Assembly: GCA_963820315.1 (NCBI GenBank)
Contig: CAWFZK010000042.1
Span: 62,001 to 126,000 of the forward strand
Direction: 5' to 3'
Length of the DNA stretch: 64,000 nucleotides
Source: JACVRW01 sp963820315
Lineage (GTDB): Bacteria > Actinomycetota > Thermoleophilia > Solirubrobacterales > Thermoleophilaceae
A model generated the notes under the pieces. That model was not told the DNA's origin, did not search any database, and saw only the letters and a program-made list of their open reading frames with translations. Position 1 is the stretch's first letter; every line of letters begins with the position of its first letter. Below are positions 14,950 to 24,705 of this stretch, piece by piece. The translations under genes were made by a program, and so were the position numbers.

Positions 14950-16512
14950 ATGACGCCGAATGCACAGCTGACCGCCACGACCATGGAACAGGGCGCGACC
15001 CGGCGCGAGTGGATCGGGCTCGCGGTGATCGCACTCGCGTGCCTGCTCTACGCGATGGACCTGACCGTCCTCACGCTGGCGGTTCCGTCGATCAGCGCCG
15101 ACCTGCACCCGAGCAGCACCGAGCTGCTCTGGATCGTCGACATCTACGGCTTCCTCGTGGCGGGCTTCCTGATCACGATGGGGACGCTCGGCGACCGGAT
15201 CGGCCGCCGCCGGCTGCTCCTGATCGGCGCCGCCGCCTTCGGTGCCGCCTCGCTGCTCGCGGCGTTCTCGTCGAGCGCCGAGATGCTGATCGCCTCGCGC
15301 GCGCTGCTGGGCATCGCCGGGGCGACGCTGGCGCCCTCGACGCTGTCGCTGATCCGCAACATGTTCGAGCGCGACGAGCAGCGCACCTTCGCGATCGGCA
15401 TCTGGATCACGAGCTTCTCGGTCGGCGCGGCGATCGGCCCGCTCGTCGGCGGGCTCCTGCTCGAGCAATTCCACTGGGGTTCGGTGTTCCTGCTCGCGGT
15501 GCCCGTCATGGCCCTGCTGCTGGTGCTCGGCCCGCGCCTGCTGCCCGAGTACAGGGATCCGAGCCCCGGCCGGCTCGACATCTTCAGCGCGGCGCTCTCG
15601 CTGGCCGCCGTGCTGGCCCTGATCTTCGGAATCAAGGCCGTCGCCCGTGACGGAGTCGACGTTGCGAGTCTCGCGCCGGCCGTCGCGGGGCTCGCGCTCG
15701 GCGCGCTCTTCGTCCGTCGCCAGCGCCAGCTCGACGACCCGATGATCGATCTCGGCCTGTTCCGGCGGCCGGCGTTCAGCCTGGCGCTCGGCGCGAACAC
15801 GCTCGCGTTCGCGGTGGTGTTCGGAGTCGAGGTGTTCGTCGCGCAGTACTTCCAGCTCGTGCTCGGCTACTCGCCGCTGGAGGCGGGGCTGTGGAGCGTG
15901 CCGGCGGCCGCGGCGTTCGTGGTCGGCTCGCAGCTCACCCCGCCACTCGCTGCGCGCGTGGGTCCGCCGGTCGCGATGCTCAGCGGCATCGTCGTCGCCT
16001 TCAGCGGCGTCGTGCTGCTGACCCAGGTCGGCGTTGCTGCCGGCCCGGGCCTGCTCGTGGCCGGGCTGGTGATCCTCTCGCTCGGCATGGCGCCGCTGTT
16101 CACGCTGGCGGCCGACCTCGCGCTCGGGAGCGCTCCGCCGGAGCGAGCCGGCGCGGCCTCGGGCATCTCGGAGACGAGCTCGGAGCTGGGCGGGGCGCTC
16201 GGCCTCGCCGTGCTCGGCACGGTCGGGACCGCCGTGTACCGCAACGAGACGACCGACGCGTTCCCGGACGGCGTCGCCGGCAGCGCGAGCGACACGCTCG
16301 CCGGCGCGGTCGCCGTCGCCGACCGCCTGCCCCAGGCCCTCGGCGCCGATGTGCTCGGACCCGCGCGCGAAGCCTTCGTGCAAGGCTTGCAGGTCGCGGC
16401 CACCCTCAGCGGCGTGCTCGTGGCAGCCGCCGCCGTCATGGTCGCGCGGCTCCTGCTCGCGTCCAGGGAGCGGGCGCCGGTCGCAGTCGCAGCGGGGCAG
16501 CCCTGCGCCTAG
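14950..16512 (+). CDS. DHA2-family MFS transporter (SmvA-like)
   Basis: A 520-residue, 14-helix transporter. Motifs: YAMDLTVLTLAVPSISADL (D1, residues ~35-53), MGTLGDRIGRRRLLLIGA (A, ~77-94), and antiporter motif C in GIAGATLAPSTLSLIRNMF. The body resembles SmvA/MMR multidrug exporters for quaternary ammonium or methyl viologen-like cations; the exact substrate is not predictable. GGGAGG precedes the ATG. It follows the sigma/anti-sigma pair by 31 bases and may be transcribed with them, in which case the sigma factor would control an efflux pump. Confidence 0.9.
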   Translation: MTPNAQLTATTMEQGATRREWIGLAVIALACLLYAMDLTVLTLAVPSISADLHPSSTELLWIVDIYGFLVAGFLITMGTLGDRIGRRRLLLIGAAAFGAASLLAAFSSSAEMLIASRALLGIAGATLAPSTLSLIRNMFERDEQRTFAIGIWITSFSVGAAIGPLVGGLLLEQFHWGSVFLLAVPVMALLLVLGPRLLPEYRDPSPGRLDIFSAALSLAAVLALIFGIKAVARDGVDVASLAPAVAGLALGALFVRRQRQLDDPMIDLGLFRRPAFSLALGANTLAFAVVFGVEVFVAQYFQLVLGYSPLEAGLWSVPAAAAFVVGSQLTPPLAARVGPPVAMLSGIVVAFSGVVLLTQVGVAAGPGLLVAGLVILSLGMAPLFTLAADLALGSAPPERAGAASGISETSSELGGALGLAVLGTVGTAVYRNETTDAFPDGVAGSASDTLAGAVAVADRLPQALGADVLGPAREAFVQGLQVAATLSGVLVAAAAVMVARLLLASRERAPVAVAAGQPCA

Positions 16513-16538
16513 AGACGAACCAGACAAGGAGCGCTGAG

Positions 16539-16942
16539 ATGCTGAGCAACGCACGACTCGCCGCCCGCCTCCCCGCGGAGGACCTCGACCGCGCAAGGGC
16601 GTTCTACGCCGAGAAGCTCGGCCTCGAGCCGGTCGAGGAACGCCCCGGCGGCCTGCGCTACGTCGGCGCGTCCGGGGAGTTCGGCCTGTTCCAATCGGCG
16701 GGCACGGCTTCGGGCGATCACACCCAGATGGGCTGGGAGGTCGACGACATCGAGGCGACCGTCCGCGAGCTGCGTGCGCGCGGCGTGGTGTTCGAGGAGT
16801 ACGACCTTCCCGGCCTGAAGACGGTCGACGGGATCGCGGACATCGAGGGCAACTACCCGAGCAAGGGCAGCGGCGAGCGAGCCGCCTGGTTCCGGGACAG
16901 CGAGGGGAACATGCTTGGGGTGGGCGAGTCATCACGGACTGA
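16539..16942 (+). pseudogene. VOC (glyoxalase/bleomycin-resistance) family protein, frameshift near the C-terminus
   Basis: The VOC fold is clear: RLPAEDLDRARAFYAEKLGL at the N-terminus, the DHTQMGWEVDDIEATVREL helix, and the second-half metal-site strand RAAWFRDSEGNMLGVGE. After that motif the open frame runs on for 400 bases into the next gene, which is abnormal. A missing base near 16930 would give a proper end with TGA at 16940-16942 and a 134-residue protein, the family's normal length. VOC proteins act as lyases, dioxygenases or drug-binding proteins; the substrate here is unknown. AAGGAG lies before the ATG. Confidence 0.7.
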
Positions 16943-17042
16943 GCGGGTCGAGCCGGTTCCCCGGCACGTCCGAAGTGAAGATCCACGGCCATCGAGGTCC
17001 TCGCACTTCATCCATCCCTCGCCGCGCGCGACGGCGACGAGC

Positions 17043-18523
17043 GTGAGGACGCGTTGGCTCGGCCTCGGCGGTCATCTGCGTCGCGATCTTCATCAGCGCG
17101 ATGGACATGACGATCGTGAACGTCGCGCTGCCGGACATGTCGAACGATCTGGGTGCCGGGATCGGCGAGCTGCAGTGGGTGCTGGACGCTTACCTCATCT
17201 CGCTCGCCGGCCTGCTTCTCGTCGGAAACGGGCTCGCCGACCGCTTCGGACGGCGAAGGGTCTTCCTGTGCGGGCTCGTCGGATTCGCGGTCGCGTCGGT
17301 GCTGGCCGCGGCTCTCGCAGGCGGTGGGTGAGGTGATCGCGTCGCGGGCGCTGATGGGCGCGGCCGCGGCCTGCGTGATGCCTCCGGCGCTGTCGCTCGT
17401 CGCCGTGCTGTTCCCGCCCGAGCTGCGGCCCAAGGCGGCGGGGATCTGGTCCGCCGTCGGGGGGCTCGGCTGGCGCTCGGACCGGTCGTCGGCGGTGCCC
17501 TCGTCGACCTCGCGGGCTGGCGCTGGGTCTTCCTCGTGAACGTCCCCTTCGTCACTGCTGGCCGTGCCGCTCGGGCTGCGCTGGCTGCCCGAGTCGCGAC
17601 GGCCCGGGTGTGCCCCCGCTCGACATCCCGGGCGTGCTGCTGTCGACGGTCGCGCTGACCGGGATCGTGTTCGCGCTGATCGAGGGCGTCGACGCCGGCT
17701 GGACGAGCCCGGCCGTGCTCGGCGGCCGCGGCGGCGGGCATCGCCGCCGGGGTCGCCTTCTTCGCCATCGAGCTGTCGCAGCCGCCATCCGCTGTTCGAC
17801 GTCCGCGTGCTCGTCCGCCGGCCGGTGGCGGTGGGCGCTGTGGTCATCCTCGCCGCCTACATCGCCACGCTCGGGATGCTGTTCCTGCTGCCCGCAGTAC
17901 GTGCAGTACGTGCAGGACGGCTCGGCGTTCGTCTCGGGCGTAGTGGTCGCGCCATTCGGGGTCGCGCTGGCCGTATGCGCGGCGCTCAGCGGGCGGCTCG
18001 TCGCGAGGTTCGGCATGCGCGACGTCATTGTCGCCGGGCTGCTGATCGCGTCGGCTGGCTTCGTGTCACTGCTGCTTCTGTCGAGCCGACAGCGGGCCGC
18101 GCTCGTCGTGCTCGGCACCGGGCTCGTCGGCTGCGGTTTCGGCGTGGCGTTCCCGCCCGCTACCGCGGTGATCCTCAATGACTGCGGGACCGAGAAGGCC
18201 GGCGACGGCGCGGCCGTCAACCAGCTTGCACGGCAGGTCGGTGGCGCGCTCGGCGTCGCGATCGTGGGCACCGTGTTCGCGGCGATCTACGCTGCCGAGG
18301 TCATCTCCGCGGGCCGAGTGCCGGCGCGTGGCGAAGGAGTCGATCAGGACGCCACCGACGCCGCGAGCAAGCTGGAGGGAAGGCCCGCGCCGACCTCTTG
18401 AACGACGCCGTCGCGAGCTTCGACGTCGCGGCGCGCTGGGGGCTGGCTGTGTGCTTGGCGGCCCTGCTGGTGGGCACGGCGTTCACCGCCTTCGGTCTGC
18501 GCTCAGGGAGGCCGGAGCGATGA
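17043..18523 (+). pseudogene. DHA2-family MFS transporter, nine frameshifts
   Basis: Fragments in all three frames join into one 14-helix transporter: FISAMDMTIVNVALPDMSND, then DRFGRRRVFLCGLVGF, then VIASRALMGAAAACVMPPAL, DIPGVLLSTVALTGIVFALI, and FGMRDVIVAGLLIASAGF, ending GLRSGRPER. Breaks fall near 17066, 17320, 17470, 17557, 17610, 17727, 17790, 17894 and 18382. Seven need one base removed and two need one base added. The repaired gene has exactly 492 codons (491 residues), normal for the family. No missense decay or internal stop remains after repair. The start is GTG 17043. The next gene follows closely. Confidence 0.7.
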
Positions 18524-18581
18524 CTTCGCGCCGGTCACCGGCGTCCTATATCGCCAGGATTCGAAAGAGGGAGAGGTGGAA

Positions 18582-19130
18582 ATGGGAGAGATACACGTAC
18601 ACGAGTTCATGAGCCTCGACGGCGTGATCGACGCGCCGACGTGGACGTTCGAGTACGGCTTCGACCCTCAGATGGGCGAGGCCATCGGAGCGGTCACGGA
18701 ACGCAGCCGCGGCATCCTGCTCGGTCGCGTCACCTACGAGATGTTCGAGCCGGCATGGTCGACGCGGACTGTCGAGGACGACCCGGGAGCTCCCTTCTTC
18801 AACGACACCACCAAGTACGTGGTGTCCGGGACGCTCACTGAGGGGACGTGGCGGAACTCGGAGATCGTCGGCGGCTACGACCCCGACGCGATCAGGCGCC
18901 TGAAGGAGGGGCTCGACGGGGACCTCTACGTCAGCGGCAGCGGAATGCTGGTCCGCGCGATGCTCGCCGACGGCCTCATCGACGGGCTGCATCTGTTCGT
19001 CTACCCGCTGACGCGCGGGTCCGGTCCGCGGCTCTTCACCGACGGCGCCGAGTCGCGCAAGTTCTCGCTTGCGGCGGCCGCCTCGTACGACAACGGAGTG
19101 GTCTACCTGAACTACGCCCAGTCGAGCTGA
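18582..19130 (+). CDS. dihydrofolate reductase/RibD C-terminal family protein
   Basis: 182 residues from ATG 18582. The family's first motif HEFMSLDGVIDAPTWTFEYG is followed by GILLGRVTYEMFEPAW and the nucleotide-binding GDLYVSGSGMLVRAMLADGL. These are NADPH-dependent reductase-fold proteins of unknown substrate, common in actinobacteria. A GTG lies two codons upstream at 18576, but GGAGAGG at 18570-18576 is correctly spaced only for the ATG. It sits directly behind the broken MFS gene and overlaps the convergent AlkZ-like gene by 19 bases. Confidence 0.85.
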   Translation: MGEIHVHEFMSLDGVIDAPTWTFEYGFDPQMGEAIGAVTERSRGILLGRVTYEMFEPAWSTRTVEDDPGAPFFNDTTKYVVSGTLTEGTWRNSEIVGGYDPDAIRRLKEGLDGDLYVSGSGMLVRAMLADGLIDGLHLFVYPLTRGSGPRLFTDGAESRKFSLAAAASYDNGVVYLNYAQSS

Positions 19131-20219
19131 GCGCTCTCGGCGCCGCGGAACGGCGCCAGGCGATCCGCCTCTGCGGCCAGTTCGTCCCTGGCCGCAGCCG
19201 TCAGCTTGGTGAGCGGCTCGACCGTCACGACGAGCCGCTTGCCCTTCTTGGCGGGGCGCCATAGTGCAACTACCTCCGCGCCCGCGAGCACCGTCCCGGG
19301 GCCGCCGAGCTGCCGCCAGATCCGCTTGCGCAGCTCGGGGTCGGGCACGAGCAGCTCGCGGTCGCGGGCCGCGTTGAGCGGATCCAGGTTCGCGAGCAGC
19401 CGCAGCGCGGCGGGCGCTGAGTCCTCCGTGAGCGCCGGCCGGTCGGCGGCGAGTGCCCACGCGCTCCGTGCCCTCGAGGTCGACCGGGATCAGCTCGCCG
19501 GCGCGCTCCCAGAGCGCCTTCGCATGCGAAGACGCGAGCCCGGCCCAGTCGGCGAGCAGCTTCGGCCGAGCCGGACCGTAGGCGCGCAGGAAGCGGCGGG
19601 CGAGCTCGGCGCCCGGGTCCTCGACCGGCGGCGCGTCCGGTGGCAGGCCGAAGACCGCACTGCGACCCTCGCGCCCGACGATCGCGAGCACGCCCCTGAC
19701 GCCGGTGGCGCGCCAGAGCGACGGGTGCACGTGGTGGCTCCCGCAGCCCCGGCACCACCAGAGCAGCTCAGGCGGCAGGCGCTCGCGCAGCGCCTGGTGG
19801 AAGTCGTCGCGCGGGAGCGGGCCGTTCTCCAGGCTTGCGCGGACGGCCTCGCTCACCCGGTCGAGTGCCTCCATCGCCGAGATGCCGTCGAGGCTCTTCC
19901 AGGCGTTGCCGATCAGCGCCTTGGCGGCCTCCTCGTCCGGCGGCTCGAGCCCGGCGGTGAACACTGCGAGGTCCCGCTTGGCGACGGCCAGCGGCGCGCC
20001 GCGGATGCTCGGCACGAGGACAAGCTCGTCGAGCGCATCGGGCCCCGCCTCCGAGCGCGCCGCGAGAGCGAGCGCCGCCGTGCCGGGCGGGGTGTCCTGC
20101 AGGCCCACCACGGCGGCGGCCTCGACCTTCCTCGGGCCGAGCCGCTCGGCGAGGTTGTGGCGCCTCACGCGGAACGCCAGTGCCTGGCTGCGAGCGATGC
20201 CCAGCGCGGCCGCGGTCAT
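19112..20219 (-). pseudogene. winged-helix HTH_42 (AlkZ/YcaQ-like) protein, one frameshift
   Basis: The superfamily is recognised from AAAVVGLQDTPPGTAALALA near residue 40 (position of the AlkZ QxQ motif, here QxT), ALDELVLVPSIRGAPLAV, and a C-terminal domain with LVTVEPLTKLTAAARDEL. AlkZ-type proteins are DNA glycosylases that remove bulky or crosslinked adducts; related actinobacterial proteins are uncharacterised. A single inserted base near 19462 splits the frame. Repaired, it is 368 residues, the same length as the intact family member at 55514. The linking segment after the break reads ALAADRPALTEDSAPAALRL. Glycosylase activity is inference. Confidence 0.7.
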
Positions 20220-20228
20220 GCCCCGAGA

Positions 20229-21146
20229 CTAGGCGCCGGCCCAAGGCGGGCGAATGCCCCAGCTGGCGCTGACGCCGGCGCCGGGCTCCAGGCGGATGAG
20301 CGCCTCTCCGGTCTGGAAGGCGTTCGGTGGACAGGTCATCGGCTCGACGGCCAGCCCGCGGCGAGCGACGTGCGGAACGTCCCCCGTGAACAGCATGAGG
20401 TAGCCATAGGCAGCGTCGACCCACAGCTCGAGCGCGCGCTCGGGGCCGGCGAGGAGCACACGCGCCCGCCCGTCCTCGCCGCGCTCGAGATCCGTGAACG
20501 CGTGGTCGAGCACCGTGTCTCCGATCACCCGCGGCCGGCGGAAATCGAATTCCGTGCCCTCGACCGGCTGCGCGCGGACCGGGATGCCGCGCTCGTCCGA
20601 GATCAGCACCGTCGCAGCCGGCGCCTGCAGCGTCAGCCCGTCGATCGACTCGGTTCCGAGCGTCAGGTACGGGTGCGCCCCGCAGCCGTAGGGGCACGTG
20701 CCGGCCCCGGTGTTGACGGTCGTGGTGGTCACCCGCAGGCCCTCGGCGGACAGGCGGTACTCGACCTCCACCGTGAGCGAAAACGGATATCCGGGGCGGG
20801 GATGGATCGGGAGCCGCATCAGCACCCGGTCCCGGTCGCGCTCTGCCACGCTCCAGGCCGCCCAGCGCGCGAGGCCGTGGATCGCGTTGCCCTTCGCGAC
20901 CTCATCGATCGGCAGCTGATGGGACTCGCCCCCGAACTCGTAGCTGCCGTCCCGGATCCGGTTGGGCCAGGGAACGAGCACCTTGCCGCGGGTGCTCGTG
21001 GGCATGTCGCCGGCGGCGAATCCGTAGAGCAGCTCCCGCCCGCCCGCGCTGTAGGACCGCAGGCCGCCGCCGGCCTCGACGATCACGGCCGCCTGATCAC
21101 CCGAGGTGATCTCGATCTGCTCCCCGGACGGCGGCCGGACGCTCAC
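20229..21146 (-). CDS. aldose 1-epimerase family protein
   Basis: A 305-residue galactose-mutarotase-fold protein. Signatures: TRGKVLVPWPNRIRDGSYEF near residue 60, GNAIHGLARWAAWSVAE with the catalytic-type His near residue 95, YGCGAHPYLTLG with the second His, and the C-terminal LAVEPMTCPPNAFQTGEALI bearing the Glu. These enzymes interconvert alpha and beta anomers of aldoses, or bind hexose 6-phosphates. The frame extends to 21227, but GTG 21146 starts just before the conserved domain. It is not in an operon with sugar genes; the glycan group starts 1 kb away. Confidence 0.85.
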   Translation of the reverse strand: MSVRPPSGEQIEITSGDQAAVIVEAGGGLRSYSAGGRELLYGFAAGDMPTSTRGKVLVPWPNRIRDGSYEFGGESHQLPIDEVAKGNAIHGLARWAAWSVAERDRDRVLMRLPIHPRPGYPFSLTVEVEYRLSAEGLRVTTTTVNTGAGTCPYGCGAHPYLTLGTESIDGLTLQAPAATVLISDERGIPVRAQPVEGTEFDFRRPRVIGDTVLDHAFTDLERGEDGRARVLLAGPERALELWVDAAYGYLMLFTGDVPHVARRGLAVEPMTCPPNAFQTGEALIRLEPGAGVSASWGIRPPWAGA

Positions 21147-21210
21147 GGTTCGGGAACTATGCCGCCTCGGTCGCGGGTAGGTGTCGCGCGAACCGGGCAC
21201 GCTCTGTCCC

Positions 21211-22273
21211 GTGGCGGACGGGCGCACCCATCGGATCGCCGTGATCGCCGGAGACGGCGTGGGGATCGAGGTCGTCGAGGCCGGCCTGCACGTGCTGCGC
21301 GCGGCCGCCGAGCGTCACGGCTTCACGCTCGCGACCGACGAGCTGCCGTGGGGGAGCGCCCACTACCGAGAGACCGGCGCGATGATGCCCGCGGACGCGA
21401 TCGAGACGCTGCGCGGCTACGACGCCATCTACGTCGGCGCCGTCGGCTCCCCGGACGTGCCCGACGACGTGACGCTCTGGGGGCTCCTGCTGCCGATCCG
21501 CCAGGTGCTCGACCAGTACGTGAACCTGCGCCCGGTCCGGCTGTTGCCCGGGGTCGAGAGCCCGCTGCGCGCGGCGGAGGTCGACATGCTGTGCGTGCGC
21601 GAGAACACCGAGGGCGAGTACGCCGGGGTCGGCGGGCGGGTCCACCGGGGCCTGCCGCACGAGGTCGGGATCCAGACGGACGTGTTCACGCGCGAGGGAG
21701 TCGAGCGGATCGCGCGCTACGCGTTCGAGCTCGCCCGCAGGCGGCGCGGCAAGCTCACGAGCGTGACGAAGTCGAACGCGGGCAGGCACGCGTTCGTGTT
21801 CTGGGATGACGTCGTCGCCGATGTCGCGGGCGACTATCCGGAGGTCGAGCTCGAGCGCGTCCTGGTCGACGCCGCGGCCGCCTACTTCGTGACGCGCCCG
21901 GAGTCGTTCGACGTCGTGGTCGGCTCGAATCTCTTCATGGACGTGCTGACCGACCTCGGCGCCGCGATCCAGGGCGGCATGGGGCTCGCCGCCAGCGCGA
22001 ACATCAATCCGGACGGGCGGAGTTCCCGGCATGTTCGAGCCGGTGCACGGATCGGCGCCGGACATCGCAGGCAAAGGCGTCGCCAACCCGGTCGGCGCCG
22101 TGTGGGCCGGCGCGCTGATGCTCGAGGACCTCGGCGAGGCGGACGCGGCGGCAGCCGTGATGCGCGCGATCGAGGACGTGCTCGCGGCGCGCGCGGTGCG
22201 CACGCCAGACCTCGGCGGCGACGCGGGCACCGGCGAGCTCGCCGACGCGCTCGTGGCCGCCGTGCGCGGCTAG
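21211..22273 (+). pseudogene. tartrate/D-malate (isopropylmalate-type) dehydrogenase, one frameshift
   Basis: A beta-decarboxylating dehydrogenase: IAVIAGDGVGIEVVEAGLHV at the N-terminus, the substrate loop QYVNLRPVRLLPGVESPL, the Tyr motif CVRENTEGEYAGVGG, KSNAGRHAFVFW, and the NAD site MFEPVHGSAPDIAGKGVANP. The YVNLRP loop resembles tartrate/D-malate dehydrogenases more than LeuB. An extra base (or two missing) near 22020 separates the NAD motif from the rest; the repaired length is 353 residues, normal. Start GTG 21211 is preferred to GTG 21181 by alignment of the first beta strand. The stop overlaps the convergent glycosyltransferase by 4 bases. Confidence 0.75.
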
Positions 22274-23517
22274 GACTCGACCGTCGCCAGGATCCGGCGC
22301 GCCACGCTCGTCCAGCTCCACAGCTCGACCGCCGCGCGCCGGGCCGCAGCCCGCAACGCAGCCCGGTCGTCGCCCTGGACTGACAGCACCGCCTCGATCC
22401 GGTCGCGCAGCGCCGCCGCGTCGCCGTTCGGGAAGCTCGGGTCGATCCCGAGCTCGGGCGGGTAGTGCTGCTCGAGCCCGCGCGCGATCTCCGCCAATCC
22501 GGAGTGGTTCGCGACGATCGGCGGACAGCCGGCGGCGGCAGCCTCCGCCGCCACCATCCCGAACGCCTCCGGGAAGATCGAGGGTGCGGCCGCCGTGTCG
22601 GCGAGCGCGAGCAGATGCACGAGGTGGCGGTGCTCGAGCGGCCCGGTGAAGAGCGCGTCGAGGCCCGCCGCCTGGCGCTCGAGCTCCTCTCGGTAGTCGC
22701 CGAAGCCGACGATCACCGACCGCACGTCGAGCCCGCGGACAGCGTCGAGCAGCACCTGCACGCCCTTGTTCTCGATCAGCTTTCCGTAGTAGACGACGGT
22801 CGGTCGGTCGCCCGCGAGGAACTCGGCGAGCCGCTCCGGGTTGCCCTCATCCGGTAGGCGCTCGTTGGCGTTGCCGGGGTTGGGCGGATCGCGCCGCGCC
22901 TCGGCGATCAGCTGCTCGAGCGCCTCCTCGCGGGGCGCCGGCTTCCACAGCTCCACGTCCACGCCGGGCGGCACCTCGTGGACGCCGTCGACGGTGCCGC
23001 AGACGTCGTGCACGACCTCGCGGATGTGCGCGGAGCCGACGATGGTCGCCGCCGCGCCGGCGAGCACCTCGCCGCCCCAGGCCGACAGCTCCGCGTTGCC
23101 GCGCATCGAGTACTCGAGCTCGGAGCCGTGCGCCTTGACGATGTAGCGGCCGCCGCTGGCCGCTCCGACGGGCCCGCCCAGCAGGACGTGGTTGACGAAG
23201 ATGAGATCGGCCGGGCCGGCCTCGCGCAGGGCGCGCGCGTTCGCCTCGACCCACGTCTCGAGCTCGTCGCGCGAGCAGTCCTGAACGCGCTTGACCTCGT
23301 AGCCCTCGTAGCGGTCGATCACGAACACGGGCAGCAGCCCGCCGACGTCCGGCTTGGCCGTGGCGGCCCCGCCGAGGTCGAAGCGCTCAGGGTGTGGCTC
23401 CTGCGAGAAGACGGTCACGTCGTGGCCCTCGCGGCACCACTCACGCGACAGCTGGCGGGCGTAGATGTTCGAGCCCGTGCCACCGAGGAGGTAGCCGTGC
23501 CAGACGTAGATCCGCAT
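22270..23517 (-). CDS. glycosyltransferase family 4 protein
   Basis: A 415-residue GT-B fold enzyme. The N-terminal donor-independent domain starts MRIYVWHGYLLGGTGSNIYA; the C-terminal domain includes TVVYYGKLIENKGVQVLLDA, and the retaining-GT4 EX7E motif occurs in FGMVAAEAAAAGCPPIVANH. It transfers a sugar from a nucleotide or lipid-linked donor to an unknown acceptor, presumably in cell-envelope or glycolipid synthesis. The frame runs on to 24192 antisense to the next gene; ATG 23517 is the correct start. It is divergent from the MJ1255-like glycosyltransferase, suggesting a common glycan pathway. Confidence 0.9.
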   Translation of the reverse strand: MRIYVWHGYLLGGTGSNIYARQLSREWCREGHDVTVFSQEPHPERFDLGGAATAKPDVGGLLPVFVIDRYEGYEVKRVQDCSRDELETWVEANARALREAGPADLIFVNHVLLGGPVGAASGGRYIVKAHGSELEYSMRGNAELSAWGGEVLAGAAATIVGSAHIREVVHDVCGTVDGVHEVPPGVDVELWKPAPREEALEQLIAEARRDPPNPGNANERLPDEGNPERLAEFLAGDRPTVVYYGKLIENKGVQVLLDAVRGLDVRSVIVGFGDYREELERQAAGLDALFTGPLEHRHLVHLLALADTAAAPSIFPEAFGMVAAEAAAAGCPPIVANHSGLAEIARGLEQHYPPELGIDPSFPNGDAAALRDRIEAVLSVQGDDRAALRAAARRAAVELWSWTSVARRILATVES

Positions 23518-23582
23518 CAGCGGGGGCTGGGCCAAGTCAGCGCGGCCACTCGCGGCGATCGTAACCGATGGGGCCGAGCCGG

Positions 23583-23588
23583 TAGCTT
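23583..23588 (+). promoter_or_regulatory. -10 element before the MJ1255-like glycosyltransferase
   Basis: TAGCTT ends 7 bases before GTG 23596. A leaderless transcript is predicted for the three-gene glycan operon. No -35 hexamer is evident. Confidence 0.4.
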
Positions 23589-23595
23589 TTCCGCG

Positions 23596-24705
23596 GTGCG
23601 CATCCTCTACGGGGTGAACGGCGAGGGCATGGGCCATGCCACTCGCTCGGAGGTGGTGATCGGCGCGCTGCTCGAAGAGCACGACGTGCGGGTGATGGCC
23701 TCGGGCGCGGCGTTCAAGTACCTCGAGCCCAGACTCGGCCACGTGAGCGAGATATTCGGGCCCTCGTTCGCGATGGACCACGGTGAGATCCGCCGCTGGG
23801 CGACCGTCAAGCACACGATGACCGCGGCCACCCGCGAGCTTCCCGGGAGCGTCAAGCGCTGGATGGGCGTCGTCGAGGAGTGGCGCCCGGAGGTCGTGGT
23901 CACCGACTTCGAGCCGCTGGCGGGGATCTACGCGCGCTCCGCGCACGTCCCGCTGGTGTGCGTCGACAACATCCACATGATCGACCGCTGCCGGCACGAC
24001 GACGAGATCACGGACGGCGCCCTGGACGACTACCGGATCGCGCGAGCCGTGACGCGCGCGATGGTTCCGACCGCCGGCGACTACGTGATCACCACCTTCT
24101 TCAAGCCGCCGCTCGCGCGCGGCCGCACCAGCCTCGTGCCGCCGATCGTCCGACCCGAGATCGTCGCGGCGGAGCCCGTGCGTGGCGATCACCTGCTCGT
24201 CTACTCGGGCGGCAGCGACGAGCTGACGGACGCGTTGCGCGACTGCGGCGTGCCGTCGCGCGTGTACGGCATGCGCGACGGCGAGGAGGTCGGCACGACC
24301 GACGGCTCGATCGAGTACCGGGCGCGCTCGATCGACGGCTTCCTCGCGGACCTCGTGAGCGCGCGCGGCGTGATCACGGGTGGCGGCTTTTCACTGCTGA
24401 GCGAGGCTGTCTATCTGGGCAAGCCGGTGCTCTCCGTCCCGCTGCATGGCCAGTTCGAGCAGCTCATGAACGCGCGCTATCTCGAGCGAGAGGGCTTCGG
24501 GATGTGTGCCGAGACCATCGACGCCGCGACGCTGTCGGCCTTTCTCGACGAGCTCGACGGCTACCACAACCGACTGGAGGCGTACGTGCAGGACGGCAAT
24601 GCGGAGGCAATCGACATCATCACCGAGACGGTGAGCGCCGCCGGCGAGGCCAGCCGGCGCGACCGTTCCCGCGCCCGCCGCGAGGCAAAGAAGAAGCAGC
24701 GATGA
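23596..24705 (+). CDS. MJ1255/VC2487-family glycosyltransferase
   Basis: 369 residues. The start RILYGVNGEGMGHATRSEVV carries the G-x-G-x-G-H loop of the GT28/MurG-like MJ1255 family, and the C-terminal domain has GVITGGGFSLLSEAVYLGKP with the nucleotide-sugar binding loop, then SVPLHGQFEQLMNARYLE. Such enzymes transfer sugars from UDP donors in uncharacterised glycan or glycolipid pathways. The last 25 residues are basic (RRDRSRARREAKKKQR), possibly for membrane contact. The stop overlaps the ATG of the deacetylase (ATGA at 24702), so the two are coupled. Confidence 0.85.
   Translation: MRILYGVNGEGMGHATRSEVVIGALLEEHDVRVMASGAAFKYLEPRLGHVSEIFGPSFAMDHGEIRRWATVKHTMTAATRELPGSVKRWMGVVEEWRPEVVVTDFEPLAGIYARSAHVPLVCVDNIHMIDRCRHDDEITDGALDDYRIARAVTRAMVPTAGDYVITTFFKPPLARGRTSLVPPIVRPEIVAAEPVRGDHLLVYSGGSDELTDALRDCGVPSRVYGMRDGEEVGTTDGSIEYRARSIDGFLADLVSARGVITGGGFSLLSEAVYLGKPVLSVPLHGQFEQLMNARYLEREGFGMCAETIDAATLSAFLDELDGYHNRLEAYVQDGNAEAIDIITETVSAAGEASRRDRSRARREAKKKQR

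Noticed and set aside
14896..16992. 698-codon minus-strand ORF
   Set aside because: It is antisense to the DHA2 transporter, whose motifs are certain; the sequence is Arg/Glu-rich noise.
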